A DNA stretch of 64,000 bases from the NCBI GenBank assembly GCA_031292485.1, contig JARLHA010000059.1, positions 124,001-188,000 of the forward strand, written 5' to 3'. Of this stretch, positions 33,001 through 40,061 are shown in pieces. Made by a program: the position numbers and the translations under genes. Numbering within the stretch: position 1 is the stretch's first letter; every line of letters begins with the position of its first letter. The stretch comes from Mucilaginibacter sp. (GTDB lineage Bacteria > Bacteroidota > Bacteroidia > Sphingobacteriales > Sphingobacteriaceae). The notes under the pieces are model-generated. The model saw only the letters and a program-made list of their open reading frames with translations, had not been told where the DNA came from and did not search any database.

Positions 33001-33485
33001 TTAATAACTTTACTCAAGAAGACATAGCTAAGTTAGAAGCTAATGGGCGATTGGAAATAGAGATTCGAGCGGGAGGAATGGTTAGTGAACTTTTACCTCC
33101 GCCACTTATTAATCGTTATTTACTGCTGATTACAGACGTAGAAGTTGTCGCCCAAGATATTCCAGGTTGGCAAGTTGCAAAAATGAACAAACTAACTGTC
33201 GCTTTAGATGTTACACTTACCAGCGAATTGAAACAGGAGGGGACTGCGAGGGAGGTGATCAACAGGATACAAAACTTGCGCAAAACCCTTGGTTTTGAAG
33301 TAACCGACAGGATCAATGCGAGAATAAAATGCCCGGATAATATATGGGAAGCAGTGAACAATAATTTATCCTATATTTGCGCCGAAATTTTGGCAGATAG
33401 CGTACTGCCTGATAATGAATTAAATGAAGGCGAATTGGCCGTTATTGATGGAAACGAAATTTTGATTGCTATTACTAAAAGTTAA
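30042..33485 (+). CDS. ileS: Isoleucine--tRNA ligase
   Basis: Charges tRNA-Ile; class I synthetase with editing domain. The 1147 residues are typical of the Bacteroidota/eukaryote-like form. Seen: the HIGH region (GPPSANGMPGIHHVMAR, about residues 47-63), the editing-domain strand TTTPWTLPSNCALAV, DGTGIVHTA, the WVD-type SRSRFWGTPLP, and KMSKRLGN (about residue 684). The start is ATG 30042; an in-frame TTG directly before it is less likely. Odd: from about 32245 to 33060 base composition falls sharply (25-33% GC in sampled lines against 43-45% before), then recovers. The stop touches the start of the DksA-like gene. First gene of an ileS-dksA-lspA operon. Confidence 0.97.
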   Translation: MYKEYKQLNLSQTGKDILAFWKEHGIFEKSISSRPATNPYTFYEGPPSANGMPGIHHVMARAIKDIFCRYKTLKGYQVKRKGGWDTHGLPIELAVEKALGITKDDIGKKISVKDYNDACRKEVMRYTDVWNDLTEKMGYWVDLEDPYITYKNEYIESLWWILKEFYNKGWLYKGYTVQPYSPKSGTGLSSHELNQPGTYKMVKDTTITAQFHLKKEQQHPLMPQLFEDENEDTVILAWTTTPWTLPSNCALAVGEKIDYVKLRTFNPYTYEPVSVVLAKDLVAKYFKAEGQGENHLKEYKAGDKIIPWEVRGTFKGVELLGLRYHQLMPYVSNEDLEKNAFLVIPADFVTTEDGTGIVHTASVFGADDFRACKENGVPSVMVKDEAGKDVPLVDKQGRFVAEVTDYAGLYVKEEYYTKEEREAPGFKATDVMIAIKLKEENKAFDVKKYEHSYPHSWRSDEPILYYPLDSWFIRTTAVKDKLVELNKTINWKPESTGTGRFGNWLENLVDWNLSRSRFWGTPLPIWREENGLEEKCIGSIADLKTEIEKSIAAGLMPAGFVIDDLHRPYVDDVILTSSTGKPMYREPDLIDVWFDSGAMPYAQWHFPFENKEQFENAYPADFIAEGVDQTRGWFFTLHAIAVMLSEASDEIKAVNGRVGNKGVAFKNVISNGLVLDKNGNKMSKRLGNGVDPFATIEQFGADAARWYMISNASPWDNLKFNTEGIDEVRRKFFGTLYNTYNFFALYANIDGFTYSEPNIQPKKRPEIDRWIISVLTTLTKDVDNFYESFEPTKAARAIQEFVDEHLSNWYVRLSRRRFWKSYNSNDKLSAYQTLYTCLVTVSKLMSPIAPFFAERLYLDLNEITHLEQFESVHLSDFPVSNNIMFVNKSLEKRMKSAQDISSLVLSLRKKTGINVRQPLGRILLPALTKDFPKQINMVKDLILSETNVKEIEYIEDSSGLIKKKVRPNFKALGSKVGKDMKSVVEVINNFTQEDIAKLEANGRLEIEIRAGGMVSELLPPPLINRYLLLITDVEVVAQDIPGWQVAKMNKLTVALDVTLTSELKQEGTAREVINRIQNLRKTLGFEVTDRINARIKCPDNIWEAVNNNLSYICAEILADSVLPDNELNEGELAVIDGNEILIAITKS

Positions 33486-33869
33486 ATGAAACAAGAAAAC
33501 GAAAAAACCAGGTACTCCGAATCGGATCTCCAGGAATTTAAGGGTATTTTACTGGAAAAGCTACGCAGCGCCAAAGAAGAACTGAGCGCTTTGGCTACCT
33601 CGTTAAGCTCCCCAAATGCTAACGGCACCGACGATACCGCCGGCACCTATAAAACACTGGAAGACGGCTCGGCTACATTGGAAAAAGAACAGATCAACCA
33701 GTTAGCTGCACGTCAGAAAAAGTTTATCGAACAGCTGGAAGCTGCCCTGGTACGTATTGAAAACAAAACATACGGTATTTGCCGCGAAACCGGCAAGCTG
33801 ATTCCAAAGGAGCGTTTGCGCGCGGTGCCGCATACTACGCTGAGCATGGAAGCAAAACTAAGGCAATAA
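33486..33869 (+). CDS. TraR/DksA family protein lacking most zinc cysteines
   Basis: 127 residues: a helical N-part with coiled-coil character (EFKGILLEKLRSAKEELSALA), the acidic turn NGTDDTAGTYKTLEDGSA, a second helix (INQLAARQKKFIEQLEAAL), then the globular YGICRETGKLIPKERLRAVP. The usual four-cysteine zinc finger (C-x-x-C ... C-x-x-C) keeps only the first Cys: the second is Thr and the last two are missing (HTTLSMEAKL). This CxxT form is common in Bacteroidota (from memory) and should fold without zinc. DksA relatives bind RNA polymerase. The ATG follows the ileS stop with no gap and the stop touches lspA, so the three are co-translated. Confidence 0.93.
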   Translation: MKQENEKTRYSESDLQEFKGILLEKLRSAKEELSALATSLSSPNANGTDDTAGTYKTLEDGSATLEKEQINQLAARQKKFIEQLEAALVRIENKTYGICRETGKLIPKERLRAVPHTTLSMEAKLRQ

Positions 33870-34475
33870 ATGAAGGCTGCATACACAAAACCTTTTTTGT
33901 TAATTGCCGTCATCATTGTGCTTGACCAGGTTATAAAAACCTGGGTACGTACACATATGCTGCTCGGCGACCAGATCCATTTTATGGGCAGCCGGGGTAT
34001 GCTCAATTATACCATTAACAACGGCATGGCCTTTGGCTGGGAAATTGGCGGCGAAGGCGGCAAGCTGGTATTAACCATCTTCCGGCTGGTGGCCTGCATC
34101 GGTATTGGTTATGGCCTTTACTATCTTATTAAGCACAAATACCACCGCGGGCTCATCACCTGCGTGGCGCTAACCTTTGCCGGCGCATTAGGCAATACTA
34201 TCGACTGTGTATTTTACGGCGTGCTGTTTCAGCATGGTAAATTATTTGAGGGCCAGGTGGTGGATATGTTTTATTTCCCCATCATCCGCGGCACCTATCC
34301 AACCTGGTTCCCGGCATGGCACGGCGAGCCCTTTGAGTTTTTCCAACCCATATTTAACCTGGCCGATGCCGCTATCTCGGTAGGCGTTATCGCTATCCTG
34401 GTTTTCCAGAAACGTTATTTTAAACAGGAAGTCCCCGAATTAAGCAGCCCCAACAGCGAAATGGTGGAAGAATAA
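33870..34475 (+). CDS. lspA: Lipoprotein signal peptidase (SPase II)
   Basis: An inner-membrane aspartic protease that removes signal peptides from lipoproteins, a target of globomycin. 201 residues with four hydrophobic spans; VLDQVIKTWV near the N-terminus, NNGMAFGWEI, GNTIDCVFYG with catalytic Asp112 and FNLADAAISVG with catalytic Asp166. A loop with FPIIRGTYPTWFPAWHGEPF between the last two spans is longer than in proteobacteria, as in other Bacteroidota. Third gene of the ileS operon, with start ATG directly after the preceding stop. Lipoproteins encoded in this window (amidohydrolase, efflux adaptor) would be substrates. Confidence 0.96.
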   Translation: MKAAYTKPFLLIAVIIVLDQVIKTWVRTHMLLGDQIHFMGSRGMLNYTINNGMAFGWEIGGEGGKLVLTIFRLVACIGIGYGLYYLIKHKYHRGLITCVALTFAGALGNTIDCVFYGVLFQHGKLFEGQVVDMFYFPIIRGTYPTWFPAWHGEPFEFFQPIFNLADAAISVGVIAILVFQKRYFKQEVPELSSPNSEMVEE

Positions 34476-34480
34476 CGGGG

Positions 34481-34502
34481 TTCATTAGTTCACTGGTTTA
34501 TT
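34481..34502 (+). repeat. 22-nt repeat copy shared with 20251-20272
   Basis: ttcattagttcactggttta plus tt is identical to the left arm region after the small membrane gene. It starts 5 bp after the lspA stop. Confidence 0.75.
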
Positions 34503-34521
34503 AGGTAATTGGTGGGTTGAT

Positions 34522-34725
34522 GGTCATTAGTTTGGTGTAGAAAAAACGGCTGTCACCCTGAGTACCTCGAATGGTGCTTAACGTTATTAGGTCATTAGTT
34601 TGGTGATAAAAAAAAGCGGGTGTCACCCTGAGACACTCGAGGGTGCTTCGCGTCATTAGGTCATTGGTTTGGTGTAGAAAAAAAGCGGGTATCACCCCGC
34701 GGCACTCGAAGGGTGCGCGCAAAGG
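34522..34725. repeat. Three tandem copies of a 68-69-bp unit
   Basis: Units begin with ggtcatta/ggtcattgg at 34522, 34590 and 34659. Each carries tttggtg, an A-run, then gcgg-gtgtcaccctgag, a ctcga core and gggtgc. The copies differ at scattered sites. An open frame on the minus strand through this array has a repeating protein and no start signals, so I take it as a shadow. With the copy at 34481 this explains the 316-bp gap. Confidence 0.8.
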
Positions 34726-34791
34726 CCCTCGCCGTTTGATTTGGGGGAAGATTCTCGGCGGCGGCGAAATTTTAACCACCTCGGCTTACTT

Positions 34792-35835
34792 TTACAAAAA
34801 CGTATAAACATTCAATTGTTCAATAACCAGCTCTCCCATGGTTTTGCAGGCTTTAAAGGCGGGTTCTTTATGGTACTCGGCAAGGTCAGCGGCCAGTTGC
34901 TCCACCTTTTTTAGCGGCGAAACCTCATCCTTTTTCATGCAGGTAAGCAGGTCAACCAGGCGGTAACGTACCAGCTTTATCCGGTTATTGATCAGGCTGC
35001 GTTCCTCTTCCTGGTATTGGCGCATGGTCTTTTTATCCATGTGTTTCATGCCCAGCATTACCAGGCTATTGTTCTCTTTAAAATAGTGTGGCAGGTAAAA
35101 CTGCCGGCGGCCTTCGTACGATTGCTGGTCGAAATCGATCGCCCTGATACGGTACTGGCTACCTTCAATATCCGGCGTTATATGTACAACGTAGTTGTAC
35201 GACCGCATATCGCCAAGCAAACGGATAAAACACCGTTCGTTAAACTTTACAAACTCCTTGCAGATCCTCACCTGGTTAAACTTTGATGTACTCAGCCGGT
35301 CTTTAATAAATATGTCGCCTGGAACACCAATAATATGATCTTCGATAATGGTAGTGCCGTCGGTTAAATAGCCAATGCGGTTTGGCGAAAGGATATGCTC
35401 CAGCTCCAACCCATATATGCGCGAGGCATCGGCTACTTTCACATAAAAATGGTCATAGTTATCATTCAGTTTATTGATTATGCGAATCCTGAAAGGTTTT
35501 GAATTGCCAAAAGAACAGTAGTCGATTCGAGCTATTTTTAGCTGTTCAACCACTTCCATGTAGCCGGAGGCATTCATTACGGCATAAATAGCGGTCAGGG
35601 CTGGGAAAAGCTCCTGCATTTCGGCCTCATCATAATATACGGTTTGCCAGAGGGTGTCGTTACCGTTTTTATCCAGCAGGGGAACGCTCATTTGAAACCG
35701 CAGCAGATCACTGTATTCCACGCCTAAATTACGGTAACGGTTGTATTTTGCCAGGTAACTTTTCAGCTCGTCTTTAACCGGGTAAAAGAATTTTTTCCGC
35801 GAAGGAACGTCCAGCCTTGATTCAGTATATGCCAT
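34792..35835 (-). CDS. Unknown protein with kinase-like (PKL fold) motifs
   Basis: A 347-residue soluble protein with no family name I know. Several segments line up in order with the protein-kinase-like/APH fold: HFYVKVAD with Lys133, LELEHIL with Glu146, IIEDHIIGVPGD resembling a hinge (163-174), LLGDMRSYNYVV (207-217) resembling the catalytic loop HGDLHPGNILV with Asp209 and Asn214, and RAIDFDQQ (231-238) resembling the DFG/DFD metal site with Asp234. The N-terminal 100 residues are different. If right, it phosphorylates an unknown small molecule or protein; if not, it is simply an orphan. A near-match to the -7 box (TAATTTTC) lies 4 nt before ATG. Convergent with lspA. Confidence 0.7.
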   Translation of the reverse strand: MAYTESRLDVPSRKKFFYPVKDELKSYLAKYNRYRNLGVEYSDLLRFQMSVPLLDKNGNDTLWQTVYYDEAEMQELFPALTAIYAVMNASGYMEVVEQLKIARIDYCSFGNSKPFRIRIINKLNDNYDHFYVKVADASRIYGLELEHILSPNRIGYLTDGTTIIEDHIIGVPGDIFIKDRLSTSKFNQVRICKEFVKFNERCFIRLLGDMRSYNYVVHITPDIEGSQYRIRAIDFDQQSYEGRRQFYLPHYFKENNSLVMLGMKHMDKKTMRQYQEEERSLINNRIKLVRYRLVDLLTCMKKDEVSPLKKVEQLAADLAEYHKEPAFKACKTMGELVIEQLNVYTFL

Positions 35836-35952
35836 AGGCGAAAATTAAGCAAATAATATAAGTTATAAGGTGCGGTGCATCACTTTTTGGTTGACCTGAA
35901 GCGCCGGGCTGCCGCGTTGCACTTTCCTTACGAACTCAAAAATAATTTTTCC

Positions 35953-36112
35953 GCCCTCTTTTTTGCCCGCAAAAGAGAGGGCAGATCGAGCGTAGCGATG
36001 ATCGGGTGAGTCAACCCCTGCGGATATTACCGCCAATGCATGGCGGCGAGTCTACTCACCCCGGCTAAGCTACGCTGGTCGCCCCGCTCTTCTGCAAGCG
36101 CAAAAGAGCGGG
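35953..36112. repeat. Nested-palindrome element of about 160 bp
   Basis: Hairpins at both ends (gccctctt...aagagagggc near 35953-35982 and cccgctctt/aagagcggg at 36083-36091/36104-36112) enclose agcgtagc/gctacgct (35989-35996/36069-36076), then gggtgagt/actcaccc (36004-36011/36054-36061), then cgccaatgcatggcg at the centre. The whole is one ordered, nested fold and explains the 314-bp gap. Similar elements are, to my memory, scattered in Sphingobacteriaceae genomes. Confidence 0.75.
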
Positions 36113-36149
36113 AAAGCTGATTTTCTCCCTTAAAACAATAGCCCGGCCG

Positions 36150-36953
36150 CTATTTCGGCACCAGCTTGGGCGCAATCCTTGTAAATACACCCGGCGCAAA
36201 GCGCATTACCCAAATGGCGAATCTTTCGCCGCTAAAATTACCTATATAGGCCTCGAAAGCACCGCGTTTGATGGCTTTCATGATCTGAACGGCCGCGCGG
36301 TCAGCAGATAGTCCATTTTCAATGTTTTCGGAAGGTTTGCCCAACACATAGGGTGTGTTGGTAACAGCGAAGAGCGAAATATTGGTGCGGATATAGCCGG
36401 GCGTGAGGATGGTTACCTTGATATTATCGGCAGCCACTTCGGCCCGCAGGCAATCAAAAAAACCATGCAGGGCATGTTTAGCGGCAGCATAAGCTGACCG
36501 CATGGGCGTACCTATTTTCCCCATAACGCTGCTGGTAACTACAAAATGGCCCGCTTTGCGTTCCACGAAATGCGGCAGCAATGCCCGGGTAAGTTCTACA
36601 TAGCTAAAATAATCCACCTCCATTATGCGGCGGTGTACCTCCATCCCGGTTTCAACCACCAGCCCGCGTTGGGTAATGCCGCCGTTATGCACCATCATAT
36701 CAATATGCCCGAAACAACTGATCGCATCAGCTACCTTGCCCTCCAGCGAAGCCGCATCAGCCAGATCGAGTTGTAATAGCTGCACTTCCGCAGGGTCGCT
36801 ACAGGCCTGTTTCACCCGTTCCAGCTCATCCATCCTGCGGCCCGATAAGATCAGCTTTGTGCCGACAGCGGACATTGTATAAGCCAGCGCCTCGCCGATG
36901 CCCGAAGATGCCCCGGTTATCCAGGTAACTTTGTTGTTGAAATGGTTACTCAT
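36150..36953 (-). CDS. Short-chain dehydrogenase/reductase
   Basis: 267 residues of a classical SDR: cofactor loop TGASSGIGEA (14-23), MVHNGG (NAG-type motif), Ser in VVTSSVMGK, and the YxxxK pair in SAYAAAKHALHGF. The C-terminal part (FAIWVMRFAPGVFTRIAPKLV) is hydrophobic, as in membrane-bound DHRS7-like or SDR-C branches. Asp/Ser preference for NAD or NADP is not clear; the substrate is unknown. It follows cysM by 33 bp on the same strand and may be co-transcribed, though no metabolic link is evident. Confidence 0.9.
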   Translation of the reverse strand: MSNHFNNKVTWITGASSGIGEALAYTMSAVGTKLILSGRRMDELERVKQACSDPAEVQLLQLDLADAASLEGKVADAISCFGHIDMMVHNGGITQRGLVVETGMEVHRRIMEVDYFSYVELTRALLPHFVERKAGHFVVTSSVMGKIGTPMRSAYAAAKHALHGFFDCLRAEVAADNIKVTILTPGYIRTNISLFAVTNTPYVLGKPSENIENGLSADRAAVQIMKAIKRGAFEAYIGNFSGERFAIWVMRFAPGVFTRIAPKLVPK

Positions 36954-36986
36954 GGGTTTGCGATTTATAGGATTATAACGTGTTTC

Positions 36987-37859
36987 TCACCCAAACAAAT
37001 CGCTGCTCAAATACCTGTCACCGCGGTCGCAGCAGATGAAAACGATGGTGCCTTCGGTCAGTTCGGCGGCCAATTTAACGGCCGCCGCCATAGCGCCGCC
37101 ACTGCTCATACCGGCGAAAATAGCTTCTTCTTTTGCCAGGCGGCGAGACATCAGGGTTGCTTCAGCCTCTGAAATATCCATCACGCGGTCAACCCGTTCA
37201 GGTTCAAAAATTTTGGGCAGGTATTCCACCGGCCAGCGGCGGATCCCCGGGATTGAGGAACCTTCAGTAGGCTGGCAGCCTACAATTTGTATAGCAGGGT
37301 TTACTTCTTTAAAATAGCGCGAACAGCCCATAATGGTACCGGTTGTACCCATCGAACTTACAAAATGGGTGATCCGCCCTCCTGTATCTTTCCATATCTC
37401 CGGGCCGGTGGTATGGTAATGGGCCAGGTAATTATCGGGGTTCGCAAATTGGTTCAGCAGGAAATATTCGCCACTTGCGCTTTTTTCTTCGGCATAATCG
37501 CGGCAAAGTTCAATGCCCTCCAGCAGGGTAACCTTCGCGCCGAAGGCCTCCATGGTAAGCGTCCGCTCGCGTGTGGAATTGTTGGGCATTACCAGCTCTA
37601 TCTCCAGGCCGTACAGGCTGGCGATCATCGCCAGCGCGATACCGGTATTGCCGCTGGTAGCTTCAATAAGCTTGGTGCCGGGTTTAATATCGCCGCGTTC
37701 CAGCGCGCTTTTGATCATGTTTTTGGCTGCGCGGTCCTTAACGCTTCCGCCCGGATTATTGCCTTCCAGTTTGCCAAAAATGCGCACATTCGGATTCGGG
37801 TTGAGCTTTTTAATCTCAGCCATTGGGGTGTTGCCTATCAGATCAATAATGCCTGCCAT
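36987..37859 (-). CDS. cysM: Cysteine synthase (O-acetylserine sulfhydrylase, CysM type)
   Basis: Makes L-cysteine from O-acetylserine and sulfide with PLP. 290 residues from ATG 37859 (MAGIIDLIGNTPMAEI); an in-frame GTG at 37880 is possible but adds a lysine/glutamine run. Seen: PGGSVKDRAA with Lys41 as the PLP lysine, EATSGNTGIAL, SSMGTTGTIMG (phosphate loop) and CCDRGDRYLSSDLF. The length and the ...NPGGSVKDRAAKNM sequence fit the CysM branch better than CysK. Lies downstream of the serine acetyltransferase gene on the same strand, giving the last two steps of cysteine synthesis together. Confidence 0.93.
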   Translation of the reverse strand: MAGIIDLIGNTPMAEIKKLNPNPNVRIFGKLEGNNPGGSVKDRAAKNMIKSALERGDIKPGTKLIEATSGNTGIALAMIASLYGLEIELVMPNNSTRERTLTMEAFGAKVTLLEGIELCRDYAEEKSASGEYFLLNQFANPDNYLAHYHTTGPEIWKDTGGRITHFVSSMGTTGTIMGCSRYFKEVNPAIQIVGCQPTEGSSIPGIRRWPVEYLPKIFEPERVDRVMDISEAEATLMSRRLAKEEAIFAGMSSGGAMAAAVKLAAELTEGTIVFICCDRGDRYLSSDLFG

Positions 37860-37959
37860 GTTTTGTTGTTTTTTACCCACGCTGCCGGCTTTGGCGGCAT
37901 CTCTTCCTGTTTAAGGAGAGAAAGGTTTTTGTATTTTTAATTAAACTTTTTTTCAAACC

Positions 37960-37981
37960 CCTCCCCTAAATTTAGGGGAGG
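37960..37981. repeat. Perfect 22-bp palindrome in the cysE-cysM gap
   Basis: cctcccctaaatttaggggagg is fully self-complementary. Related half-words, tttaaggagagaaag (near 37911) and cctccctaaatatagggagag (38064), lie in the same 242-bp gap. No gene is present here; no U-tract follows. Confidence 0.75.
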
Positions 37982-38101
37982 CCGGGAGGGGTAAAAGAAC
38001 GGTCTAAGAATATTCCACCCACTCTTTTAGCGTTCCTTTTACCCTCTCTGTCGATCTTGTCGCCTCCCTAAATATAGGGAGAGAAAGATTAGCTATTAGT
38101 C

Positions 38102-38911
38102 TTAAACTTTATTCTTTTTAAATACGCTGATCTCCGACTTATGGTATACCGTTGAATGTGCCGGAACACTTTTGGTGAGCCAGACATTACCGCCGATAAT
38201 ACTATCGTGCCCGATAACGGTTTCACCGCCTAAAATAGTGGCACCGGCATAAATAACCACGTTATCTTCAACTGTTGGGTGCCTTTTACTAAAGGCCATG
38301 TTTTTGGAAACGCTTAATGCACCCAGGGTAACGCCCTGGTATAGCTTCACGTTTTTGCCGATGATACAGCTTTCGCCGATAACGATGCCCGTGCCATGGT
38401 CGATATAAAAATATTCACCGATGTGCGCTGCGGGATGAATATCTATCCCTGTTTTTGAGTGTGCCCATTCCGTAAGGATGCGGGGCAGCAGCGGCACCTC
38501 GTGTTTGTACAAACTATGCGCCAGCCTGTAAAACGAAATGGCAAAGAAACCCGGATAGGTGCGCACCACTTCAAATTCGCTTTGTGCTGCCGGGTCGCCA
38601 TTAAAAATTGCCTGGATGTCTGAATTTAATACCTTAAAAAGATCAGGCATTTCTTCAAAAAATAATTTAGCCAGCAATTCATTATCGCAATCGCGGCAGG
38701 CCCTGGTAGCATTTAAAATATAGGCGAGCTCATTCTCCAGCCGGATAAATTCGTTTTTTACCTGCTTAAAGTCGATATAGTCCTGTTTGGATTGTTCAGG
38801 AAACAATAAACGGATCACCTGCAGGGCCCATGCCGTAATTTCCTTGTTGGAGGGCACGGCATCCACCAGCTGGTGTTTGTTATAAATCTCCCTGTAAAAT
38901 TGATCGTCCAT
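38102..38911 (-). CDS. cysE: Serine O-acetyltransferase
   Basis: Acetylates serine to O-acetylserine for cysteine synthesis. 269 residues: a helical N-domain, then the left-handed beta-helix built from hexapeptide repeats (GIDIHPAAHIGEYFYIDHGT, VIGESCIIGKNVKLYQGVTL, GATILGGETVIGHDSIIGGN). The His in IDHGTG is the likely catalytic base. It ends in VFKKNKV rather than the terminal Ile common in CysE that docks into CysK, so complex formation is uncertain. The longer N-domain resembles the EpsC/plant-like branch. Upstream of cysM on the same strand. Confidence 0.92.
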   Translation of the reverse strand: MDDQFYREIYNKHQLVDAVPSNKEITAWALQVIRLLFPEQSKQDYIDFKQVKNEFIRLENELAYILNATRACRDCDNELLAKLFFEEMPDLFKVLNSDIQAIFNGDPAAQSEFEVVRTYPGFFAISFYRLAHSLYKHEVPLLPRILTEWAHSKTGIDIHPAAHIGEYFYIDHGTGIVIGESCIIGKNVKLYQGVTLGALSVSKNMAFSKRHPTVEDNVVIYAGATILGGETVIGHDSIIGGNVWLTKSVPAHSTVYHKSEISVFKKNKV

Positions 38912-39040
38912 TTTAAATTCAAGTCTATAATCGGAATGCTAAAAATCAGGTAAAATAATCGTTATAAAAAGACTTTCAAACCCGGGCGTACAAGTTTATA
39001 TAAAATAATGTTGTTTGTTTGTAAAAAGAAGTGGAATAGT

Positions 39041-39194
39041 GATTAGAGACTGGAGATTAGAGATCAGGCCGAACTTGCGTCTTTTCCTGATTTCCAATCA
39101 CCAGTCTCTAATCTCTAACAGAATGTTGATTAGAGGTTGGAGATCAGGTCGAAACTAATGTCTTTTCCTAATCTCTAATTCACTAATCTCTAAC
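39041..39194. repeat. Two copies of a gattagaga element before the NIPSNAP gene
   Basis: Copy 1 spans 39041-39119 with perfect 13-bp arms gattagagactgg and ccagtctctaatc (39041-39053/39101-39113). Copy 2 (39128-39194) repeats the order gattagag-ttggagatcagg-tcgaa-tgtcttttcct-aatctctaa with changes. The second copy ends 3 bp before the ATG at 39198. Confidence 0.75.
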
Positions 39195-39197
39195 ATC

Positions 39198-39989
39198 ATG
39201 CAACGACGCTCATTTGTGAAAACCTCCTTACTGGTAACCGCTGCCGGGGCGGTAAGCCCAAAATTAAGCAGTGCGGCACAAAAGCAAAAAGGCGGCAGAG
39301 AATTTTATGAACTAAGGGTTTACAGCCTGAAGTCGGAGCAGCAGCAAAAGCTGGTGGAGGCCTATTTTACGGAAGCCCTTATCCCCGCATTAAACAGGCT
39401 GGGCAGTAAGGCAGTCGGTGTTTTTGCCGAACTAAAGCCCACCGGGCAAACAAAAATTTATGCGCTGATCCCGTATAATTCATGGGACGATTTTATGAAC
39501 GTGCAGGATAAACTGGCTGCCGATTCCGCTTATTTGCAAGCCGGCGCGCCGTATTTAAACGCCCCCGCTACTGATCCTGCTTATGAAAGGATAGAAAGTT
39601 CGTTACTTAAAGCCTTTGCCCACATGCCTAAAATGCAGATGCCCGTACAAAAACCACGTATTTTTGAGTTGCGCCGGTACGAACATGCCAGCGAAAGCGC
39701 CGGGATGAAGAAACTGGAAATGTTTAACGATGCCGGCGAAATAAATATTTTTAAACGGCTTGGATTTAACCCTGTATTTTTTGGAGAAACCATTATCGGT
39801 GAACTGAGGCCCAACCTCACCTATATGATCACATTTGATGATATGGCTGCGCACGACAGCCATTGGAAAGCTTTTGGAAGTGATCCTGAGTGGAAGAAGA
39901 TCAGCGCCATTCCTGATTATGCGGATGCGAAGCTGGTTTCGCGCATCACACCCACCTTTTTAGTGCCGTGTGAATGTTCTCAGATTTAA
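39198..39989 (+). CDS. NIPSNAP family protein, exported
   Basis: 263 residues beginning MQRRSFVKTSLLVTAAGAVS, a twin-arginine-like leader. Two ferredoxin-like NIPSNAP/dimeric alpha-beta barrel repeats follow: REFYELRVYSLKSEQQQKL (about 33-110) and RIFELRRYEHASESAGMKK (about 150-250). The biochemical role of NIPSNAP domains is not established. The start codon lies 3 bp beyond a repeat element, so no clear ribosome site or -7 box is visible. The next gene has a very similar leader, so the two may be exported the same way and act on related metabolism. Confidence 0.88.
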   Translation: MQRRSFVKTSLLVTAAGAVSPKLSSAAQKQKGGREFYELRVYSLKSEQQQKLVEAYFTEALIPALNRLGSKAVGVFAELKPTGQTKIYALIPYNSWDDFMNVQDKLAADSAYLQAGAPYLNAPATDPAYERIESSLLKAFAHMPKMQMPVQKPRIFELRRYEHASESAGMKKLEMFNDAGEINIFKRLGFNPVFFGETIIGELRPNLTYMITFDDMAAHDSHWKAFGSDPEWKKISAIPDYADAKLVSRITPTFLVPCECSQI

Positions 39990-40061
39990 TGTATCAAATT
40001 GTTTGCATTTTTTGATTGTGTCAATAATACACATATATTTACCGTTACCAATTTATAAATC

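Noticed and set aside
34522..34725. Possible CRISPR array
   Set aside because: The units are contiguous and vary along their whole length; there are no constant repeats with unique spacers and no cas genes.
34501..34779. A 92-codon open frame on the minus strand with a repeating protein
   Set aside because: It is produced by the three tandem 68-69-bp units, has no start signals and no family resemblance.
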